Shown here: in pieces, positions 58,280 through 64,000 of the stretch
Position numbering within the stretch: position 1 is the first letter of the stretch
Layout: each line of letters starts with the position of its first letter
Origin: Gemmatimonadota bacterium
Lineage (GTDB): Bacteria; JAAXHH01
Assembly: GCA_009841265.1 (NCBI GenBank)
Contig: VXMB01000001.1
Location: 310,001 to 374,000 of the forward strand
Direction of reading: 5' to 3'
Length of the DNA: 64,000 nt
Translations under genes and position numbers: made by a program
The notes under the pieces: generated by a model
Databases searched by the model: none
What the model was told of the DNA's origin: nothing
Seen by the model: only the letters and a program-made list of their open reading frames with translations

Positions 58280-60217
58280 ATGGCTGAAAACGAACGGCTG
58301 ACATCGGTTGAAGTCCTCGTCATCGGCGGAGGCCACGCCGGATGCGAAGCCGCCCTGGCTTCGGCGAGAATGGGCGTAAAGACGGCGCTCGTAACCCTCG
58401 ATGCTTCGAAGATCGGGCAGATGTCCTGCAATCCTTCCATCGGCGGCCTGGGCAAGGGACAGCTCGTGAGGGAGGTCGACGCGCTCGGCGGGGAGATGGG
58501 CAAGGCCGCGGACGCGACGGCCGTGCAGGTCAGGATGTTGAACACGCGCAAGGGTCCGGCGGTACAGTCTCTGAGATCCCAGAATGACCGCGTGGCATAC
58601 CGGGATTATATGCAGCGGGTCATCGGGGAAACGCCGAACCTGACGGTAGTGGAAGGCGAGGTCGCGTGCCTGGACGTCGACCAGCGCTGCGTGACGGGGA
58701 TCCGGACCAACGATGGGCGCGCCATATCTTGCCGTGCCGTGGTCGTGGCTTCAGGCACTTTTCTGAACGGCGTCATGCATCGGGGCGCGAGCAGTTCCTC
58801 CGGAGGACGTCTGGGAGAAAGGGCGGCCACGGAGCTGTCCGACTCCCTGCGGGATCTGGGGTTCGACATCGGCCGGCTGAAAACCGGCACGCCGCCCAGA
58901 GTAGATGGTAAATCCATAGATTACAATGAGTTGGAAATCATTGCGGGCGATGAGCTTCCCGAGCATTTCTCCCAGGAAAGGCTGTCACCGGCCGATGAGC
59001 AACTGCCCTGCTACCTGACCTTCACGAACGCCCGGACCCACGACATCATCCGTTCCGCCCTGGATCAGTCGCCCATGTACTCCGGCCGGATCACCGGCCG
59101 CGGTCCCAGGTACTGTCCATCCGTCGAAGACAAGATCGTACGGTTCCCTGATCGGGACAATCACCAGATCATCCTGGAACCCGAGGGGTGGAATACCGAC
59201 GAGGTATACGTAAACGGCTTCTCCACCAGCCTTCCGGAACCGGTGCAGGACCGGGCGCTGCACACGATAAAAGGCCTGGAGAAGGCGGAGATCCTTCAGT
59301 TCGGATACGCCGTCGAATACGATTTTATCCCTCCCGAAAACCTGACACGTTCCCTGGAAACGCGCCAGGTAGACGGGCTGTTCCTCGCGGGTCAGATCAA
59401 CGGTACCACGGGCTATGAGGAGGCCGCGGCACAGGGTATACTGGCCGGCATCAATGCCGCGCTGAAGGTCGGTAAACGCCCGGCGTTTACCCTCGACCGG
59501 GGAGAGGCTTACATTGGCGTGATGGTCGACGATCTCATCACGAAGGGAGCGGACGAACCTTACCGGATGTTCACTTCGCGTGCGGAGTACCGCCTGCTGT
59601 TGCGGCACGACAACGCGGATATGCGCCTGTCGGACCGGGCCTTCGAGATCGGTGTGATTTCAAGAGAACGTCACGAGGCCACAGTAACCCGTCGCCAGCT
59701 GGTGGAATCGGAATCAAACCGGCTGAAAGGGGAATACGTGGCTCCGGACCGGATAAACCCCATACTCGAGACCAGGTTCTCGACGCCGGTATCGGAGCCG
59801 GTGTCCCTGCACAAGCTGCTGTCCCGCCCGGAGATACAGTATTCCGACCTCTATACCGTAGACCCGGATCCCATGGACCATGAACCGTCTGTCATCGGCC
59901 AGATTCAGACAACGGTCAAATACGCCGGGTACCTCGAACGCCAGCACAAGGAAATTGAACGCATGCGGTCCTGGGAATCCCGTGCGATCCCCGGGGAATT
60001 CGATTACGCTTCCATCCGGGCCATGTCCCACGAAGCACGTGAAAAGCTGGCCATCATCCGGCCGGCAAACGTGGGGCAGGCGTCGCGGATCCCGGGCGTA
60101 ACACCCGCCGATCTGTCCATCCTCGTCGTACATCTCGAACGCTTTACGGCGAAGTCCCGCACCGAAAAGTCCAGCCCCGAGAACCAGGTGTTCCACGTGG
60201 AACATACCAAGACATGA
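58280..60217 (+). CDS. mnmG: tRNA uridine-5-carboxymethylaminomethyl modification enzyme MnmG
   Basis: 645 aa. FAD-binding [44 protein letters not shown] loop, [14 protein letters not shown] ([13 protein letters not shown]) and [20 protein letters not shown] motifs. The last codons carry a second parS (VFHVEH). rsmG starts 1 bp after the stop. Confidence 0.96.
   Translation: MAENERLTSVEVLVIGGGHAGCEAALASARMGVKTALVTLDASKIGQMSCNPSIGGLGKGQLVREVDALGGEMGKAADATAVQVRMLNTRKGPAVQSLRSQNDRVAYRDYMQRVIGETPNLTVVEGEVACLDVDQRCVTGIRTNDGRAISCRAVVVASGTFLNGVMHRGASSSSGGRLGERAATELSDSLRDLGFDIGRLKTGTPPRVDGKSIDYNELEIIAGDELPEHFSQERLSPADEQLPCYLTFTNARTHDIIRSALDQSPMYSGRITGRGPRYCPSVEDKIVRFPDRDNHQIILEPEGWNTDEVYVNGFSTSLPEPVQDRALHTIKGLEKAEILQFGYAVEYDFIPPENLTRSLETRQVDGLFLAGQINGTTGYEEAAAQGILAGINAALKVGKRPAFTLDRGEAYIGVMVDDLITKGADEPYRMFTSRAEYRLLLRHDNADMRLSDRAFEIGVISRERHEATVTRRQLVESESNRLKGEYVAPDRINPILETRFSTPVSEPVSLHKLLSRPEIQYSDLYTVDPDPMDHEPSVIGQIQTTVKYAGYLERQHKEIERMRSWESRAIPGEFDYASIRAMSHEAREKLAIIRPANVGQASRIPGVTPADLSILVVHLERFTAKSRTEKSSPENQVFHVEHTKT
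60189..60204. other. parS: Second parS-type site, inside the 3' end of mnmG
   Basis: The same exact palindrome TGTTCCACGTGGAACA, 1.94 kb from the first and encoding FHVE near the MnmG C-terminus. Confidence 0.9.
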
Positions 60218-60218
60218 C

Positions 60219-60872
60219 ATGGACACTTTCGAGCATTTCGTCCATGGTATGGAGAATCTCGGTCATCGGCTTGACGCCCGTAAAATCGGGGCATTCGAGC
60301 GATACCTGTACGAAATCCTGCGTGTAAACCACGTACTCCGCATCATATCCACGAACGATCTGGAACGCATACCTTCGCGCCATTTTTGCGATTCGCTCAT
60401 GCCCGCACTGAAGGGTGTCCTGCCCACGGGCGGCGTGATCGTGGACATCGGAAGCGGTGGCGGTTTCCCCGGGATACCCCTCGCCATTTTCGTGCCTGGA
60501 ACACGCTTTGTTGCGGTCGAATCAAATCAGAAGAAGTGCGCTTTTCTGAAGTTGGCACGGCGTGCGTTGTCGCTGGATAATCTGAATGTCTGCAATATAC
60601 GGATAGAGCAATTACCGGAACGTGCGCCGGATGGCATGTATGACGGCGCGGTGGCGCGGGCGGTCAGTTCTATCGGCCAACTCGTGGAATGGAGTAGTCC
60701 CGTCTTGAAACCCGGAGGGAAGCTGGTCTGCTACAAGGGGCCCGGTCCGGAGGAAGAGATCGAATCGGCTGCATCGATCATGGAGGCGCAGGGCATGGTA
60801 TGGGAAGCTATCGTTCCATACGAAGAAGGGGTTGTTAGCTCTCCTACCCTCGTGGTGCTTAAGAAAGTGTGA
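60219..60872 (+). CDS. rsmG: 16S rRNA (guanine527-N7)-methyltransferase RsmG
   Basis: 217 aa. SAM-binding VDIGSGGGFPGIPLAI, VAVESNQKKCAFLK, and VARAVSSIGQLVEW are standard RsmG motifs. It is coupled to mnmG by a 1-bp gap. In many genomes parA and parB follow; here the next gene is a convergent moeA. Confidence 0.95.
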   Translation: MDTFEHFVHGMENLGHRLDARKIGAFERYLYEILRVNHVLRIISTNDLERIPSRHFCDSLMPALKGVLPTGGVIVDIGSGGGFPGIPLAIFVPGTRFVAVESNQKKCAFLKLARRALSLDNLNVCNIRIEQLPERAPDGMYDGAVARAVSSIGQLVEWSSPVLKPGGKLVCYKGPGPEEEIESAASIMEAQGMVWEAIVPYEEGVVSSPTLVVLKKV

Positions 60873-61054
60873 GATGGTAGACCGTTGATTCAGGAAGGGT
60901 TATCGTATCGAAAAATTATCGTCAGATGGCAAGAAACCCGCCGATGAAACAGGCTACCCCTTCCCCGATCGCCCCATGTGGAAGGTATACGGATATACAT
61001 AATAATATACGTATTTATGAAGCGAATTTGAAAATGCCGTAAGTTATATAATTA
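60873..61054. other. AT-rich convergent spacer between rsmG and moeA
   Basis: 182 bp with runs such as ATACATAATAATATACG (about 60994-61010) between convergent genes. No gene, no parAB remnant and no clear terminator with a U-tract were seen. Confidence 0.4.
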
Positions 61055-62296
61055 TCAGTAGTTACGATCAGCAGAGAGCCCGCTGTAACCCCCGAGTAAC
61101 ATGACCTCGATTTCCTGGCCGGCCGGCATGAATTCCTGATCTTCGTGACTTACGGCCAACCCGTCGGCGATGGACATGGATCTCAGAATGCCTGAGCCCT
61201 GCGCGCCGGTACGCGACGCGAAGTATTGGTCTCCCCGCTTCTGGAGGGTCACGCGAATGAACTGTTTGCGTCCAAGCGATTTCGTCAGGTCTTCCAGCAG
61301 GCGTGCCTTGATCGTGGGGCGGAAGATACGGGTGTATCCCTGCATCGTGAGCAGGGCGGGACGCATGAAGAGCTCGAAGGTAACCATGGAGGCTACCGGG
61401 TTGCCGGGCAGGCCGAATACGATGGTGTCGTCAATTGAACCGAAGGCGAGGGGGCGACCGGGCGTCATGGACACCTTCCAGAAGGCCATGGAGGTGCCGA
61501 CGGCCTCGAGGGCGGCCTTGACGTAGTCGTATTCTCCCACCGAGACCCCGCCCGAGGTGATGACCGCGTCCGCAAGGAGTCCGTCGCGCAGCGCCTCTTC
61601 GAGCGCTTCCTGGGTATCGGGAATGATGCCCAGCCGCAGGGGTATGCCGCCGGCGTCCGCCACCAGCGCGGAAAGGGCGTATCCGTTGCTGTCCACGATC
61701 TTGCCGTCCTCGAGGGGTTCGTCCACGTCGACGATCTCGTCGCCGGTGGACAGCACGGCAACCCGCGGCCGGCGGTAGACCGTTACGTGGGAGCGGTTGG
61801 TCGAGGCCAGCAGGCCGACTTCGGCCGGCCGGATCAGCATGCCGGACGGGATGATGAGATCCCCTTCGCGGATGTCTTCGCCGGCACACCGGAGGTCCGT
61901 TCCGGGTTCCACGGCCTGGAGTATGCGTACGCGGCGCGCATCGATCCTTAGCGTGCGTTCGGCGCGGACGATGGTATCCGCGCCTTCGGGCACCGGCGCG
62001 CCCGTCATGATGTGTATCGCCTGTCCCGGTCCGACGGAACGTTTGGCCACGTATCCGGCGGGTAGGTCTTCGACGATCTCCAGTTCCGCCGGGGAATCGG
62101 GCGACGACGGTACCGTATCCGCGGCCCGCACCGCGTAGCCGTCCATGGCTGAATTGTCCCAGGGCGGCTGGTTTCTCGTGGCGTGTACGTCCTCGGCCAA
62201 TACCCGGCCGCGCGCCGAGGCGATATCGACGCGCTCCACGCCGATCGGCCGGATCCGGTTCAGAATGGTGTCCCGGGCTTCGATAACGGAGATCAT
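61055..62296 (-). CDS. moeA: Molybdopterin molybdenumtransferase MoeA, copy 1
   Basis: 413 aa from ATG at 62296 (MISVIEARDTIL), with GAGGA upstream. Motifs: QPPWDNSAMDGYAVR, the binding loop ITSGGVSVGEYDYVK, and VFGLPGNPVASMVTFELF. MoeA inserts molybdate into adenylylated molybdopterin. It lies 22 bp downstream of a second moeA and is probably co-transcribed. No moaA, moaC, mogA or molybdoenzyme is in view. Confidence 0.94.
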   Translation of the reverse strand: MISVIEARDTILNRIRPIGVERVDIASARGRVLAEDVHATRNQPPWDNSAMDGYAVRAADTVPSSPDSPAELEIVEDLPAGYVAKRSVGPGQAIHIMTGAPVPEGADTIVRAERTLRIDARRVRILQAVEPGTDLRCAGEDIREGDLIIPSGMLIRPAEVGLLASTNRSHVTVYRRPRVAVLSTGDEIVDVDEPLEDGKIVDSNGYALSALVADAGGIPLRLGIIPDTQEALEEALRDGLLADAVITSGGVSVGEYDYVKAALEAVGTSMAFWKVSMTPGRPLAFGSIDDTIVFGLPGNPVASMVTFELFMRPALLTMQGYTRIFRPTIKARLLEDLTKSLGRKQFIRVTLQKRGDQYFASRTGAQGSGILRSMSIADGLAVSHEDQEFMPAGQEIEVMLLGGYSGLSADRNY

Positions 62297-62318
62297 CGCG
62301 CGTTCCTCACGGTAAATC

Positions 62319-63590
62319 CTATCGGGCCTCGCCCTGTCCGGCCGCACTCTGCTCGGCCGCGCCCATCAGCAGCACCTGGACCTTGGATCCGCGGGGCACG
62401 GAGGTTACGCCCGTTTCCACGACGACGAGACCGTTGGTCCCGGTCATGGAGCTGAGCATGCCGGACCCTTGGCCCGCGACGGTCGAGGCGTAGAACCGTC
62501 CGCCGGTAGCGGTGATCCTGGCGCGCAGATAGTGCCGCCGGTCTCCGCCGGCCGTCAGATCGTTCTCGAGTTCCGCCTGGACCGTGGGCAGGCCCCAGTC
62601 ATGGGGGCTGTAGCCCATCATCTTACGCATGGCGGGCCGTGCGAAGAGGAGGAAGGAGACCATGCAGGAGACGGGATTGCCCGGCAGGCCGAAGAACGGC
62701 TTCCCCTGCAGCAACCCGTAGGCGAGAGGCTTGCCAGGTTTCATCTTCACCCGCCAGAATCTCATGTCCGCGCCGAGGTCCTCCAGCACCTTTTTCACGT
62801 AGTCGTAGTCGCCCACGGAAACGCCGCCGGTGGAAAGGACGATATCCGCGCTCAGCGCCGACCGGATGGCCTTCGCGATCTCCGCTTCGCTGTCCCTGGC
62901 GATGCCCAGGTTGACCGGCCGGCCATTGCATTCCCGCACGAGCGCGGCCAGGGAATAGCTGTTGCTGTTGACGATTTTTCCCGGTACGAGCCGTTCGTCG
63001 ATTTCGACGACCTCGTCGCCCGTGGAGAGGATGGCCACGGCCGGACGTCTGCGCACCGCGACCTGGGACCGTTGGAAGGCCGCCAGGAGGCCGATCTCGC
63101 CGGGACCGATTTCGGCGCCGGCGAAAAGGACCCGCTGGCCCTGTTTTACGTCTTCCCCCCGGTAGCGCACGTTCTGACCCGGCTCTACCGCCTTCAGGAT
63201 CTCCACGCCATCCGCATGCTGCCTGGTGTTCTCCACCATGACGACGGCGTCCGCGCCTCCGGGGAGGAAGGCGCCGGTCATGATGCGCGAGGATTTGCCG
63301 GGAACCACGTGCGCGGACGGAACGGTGCCCGCGGGAATCTCTTCGAGGACCTCGAGGCGGCAGGGGGCGTCCTCGGATGCGCCCGACGTGTCCGTTGCTA
63401 TTACGGCATAACCGTCGACGGAGGAATTATCCTGTGGCGGCACGTCGAACCTGGGCGCCACGTCTTCGGCGAGCACCCGGTCCTGGCTCTCGTACAGCGG
63501 TACGCGCTCGACGCCCGAGACGGAGACCGAATCCAGCACGATCTCCTGGGCCTCCTCCACGGTGAGCATTCGGTCCGCTGTCATGTTCAT
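62319..63590 (-). CDS. moeA: Molybdopterin molybdenumtransferase MoeA, copy 2
   Basis: 423 aa from ATG at 63590 (MNMTADRMLTVEEAQ). Motifs: VPPQDNSSVDGYAV (Val where copy 1 has Met), LSTGGVSVGDYDYVK and FFGLPGNPVSCMVSFLLF. It is clearly homologous to the downstream copy but well diverged, so this is an old duplication. In organisms with two MoeA proteins one may serve tungsten and the other molybdenum; the sequence does not say which. The frame is open upstream to 63668 and there touches the peptidase gene, but the inner start fits the family better. Confidence 0.93.
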   Translation of the reverse strand: MNMTADRMLTVEEAQEIVLDSVSVSGVERVPLYESQDRVLAEDVAPRFDVPPQDNSSVDGYAVIATDTSGASEDAPCRLEVLEEIPAGTVPSAHVVPGKSSRIMTGAFLPGGADAVVMVENTRQHADGVEILKAVEPGQNVRYRGEDVKQGQRVLFAGAEIGPGEIGLLAAFQRSQVAVRRRPAVAILSTGDEVVEIDERLVPGKIVNSNSYSLAALVRECNGRPVNLGIARDSEAEIAKAIRSALSADIVLSTGGVSVGDYDYVKKVLEDLGADMRFWRVKMKPGKPLAYGLLQGKPFFGLPGNPVSCMVSFLLFARPAMRKMMGYSPHDWGLPTVQAELENDLTAGGDRRHYLRARITATGGRFYASTVAGQGSGMLSSMTGTNGLVVVETGVTSVPRGSKVQVLLMGAAEQSAAGQGEAR

Positions 63591-63664
63591 GTGTCCATCC
63601 CGGAAACCGGAGGTACGGTTTGCCGGCCGTCTGTGGGTGAAGCGCCCGGCTATCGGCCGGGTCT

Positions 63665-64000
63665 TCAAGGAGCGGGTTGCGCCATGAAGGCTTCGACGTC
63701 CTCGATCGACCGGGGCGTGCCTTCCGACAGCACACGGTGTCCGTCTTCAGTCACCAGCACGTCGTCTTCGATGCGCACCCCGATATTCCGGTACCGTTCG
63801 AAGGCGGGCCGTACCGCCTCGATCAGCGCCCGGTGCCGCGGGGTGTCGTCCAGGTTCTCCAGTGTGTCCTCCCGGACGTAGATGCCCGGTTCCACCGTGA
63901 TCACCATGCCCGGCCTGAAGGGCATGTCCCTACCGCCCACGTCATGGACGTCCAGCCCGATCCAGTGGCTCGTGCCGTGCATGTACCACATGCGGTACTG
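63665..64000 (-). CDS. Xaa-Pro aminopeptidase-type M24 metallopeptidase (5' end beyond the window)
   Basis: The last 111 residues only. [15 protein letters not shown] carries the M24 histidine motif, [12 protein letters not shown] the metal-ligand Glu region, and [20 protein letters not shown] the final Glu strand. This matches PepP/PepQ-type enzymes that remove residues before proline. Stop at 63665; the rest lies to the right of the window. Confidence 0.92.
   Translation of the reverse strand, partial: QYRMWYMHGTSHWIGLDVHDVGGRDMPFRPGMVITVEPGIYVREDTLENLDDTPRHRALIEAVRPAFERYRNIGVRIEDDVLVTEDGHRVLSEGTPRSIEDVEAFMAQPAP

Overview
The window is bacterial chromosome around a replication origin. Most of it is GC-rich, gene-dense and operon-organised, and looks Gram-negative: exported proteins with signal peptides, two probable outer-membrane beta-barrel proteins, a System I cytochrome c maturation (ccm) cluster, and a gyrB with the long TOPRIM-domain insert. 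The LysW carrier-protein pathway, a secreted protein of a family I know from Bacteroidetes, and the ccm cluster together suggest an uncultured FCB-type lineage such as Latescibacterota or Gemmatimonadota. The phylum cannot be fixed from this sequence alone.

Layout. (1) 1-2670 is visibly AT-richer than the rest. It carries a cysteine desulfurase (cut by the window edge) and a PAPS-reductase-like ATP pyrophosphatase, probably the start of a horizontally acquired sulfur-transfer or DNA phosphorothioation-type operon. (2) 2673-20019 holds exported and regulatory proteins (a repeat-bearing secreted protein, a one-polypeptide histidine kinase/response regulator/DNA-binding protein, a leucine-rich-repeat metalloprotease) mixed with housekeeping metabolism (gap, acnA, thrC). 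(3) 20049-20268 contains a perfect sigma70-type promoter followed by an unassigned structured RNA candidate of about 185 nt. (4) 20401-22859 holds ecfT, truA and trmJ. (5) 22959-27820 is a leftward ccm operon (ccmE, two accessory membrane genes, ccmA, ccmB, ccmC, ccmD). (6) 28112-31053 is a MoxR / vWA / DUF4159 operon, and 31124-35758 a giant surface protein with a C-terminal barrel. (7) 36296-44056 is a leftward LysW-dependent lysine/ornithine operon (lysW, two LysX paralogues, lysY, hisS, lysZ, lysJ, lysK). It has its own promoter just after gyrA, and a small basic ORF plus an intrinsic terminator between lysW and lysX. (8) 44065-53795 runs leftward as dnaA, oriC, dnaN, recF, dciA, gyrB, gyrA. 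rpmH, rnpA, yidD, yidC, mnmE, mnmG and rsmG diverge to the right (54139-60872), with two parS sites but no parAB in view. (9) 61055-64000 has two tandem moeA genes and the C-terminal part of an Xaa-Pro aminopeptidase.

The most interesting points are the LysW operon (a second LysX-like protein that has lost ATP-grasp residues, and a candidate attenuator whose leader peptide is rich in Lys, Arg and His), the unassigned RNA at 20084-20268, the sulfur-transfer island at the left edge, and a 9-bp-period GGCGGACCG-type repeat scattered through gene ends, linkers and spacers. All calls come from reading the sequence; no searches were run.
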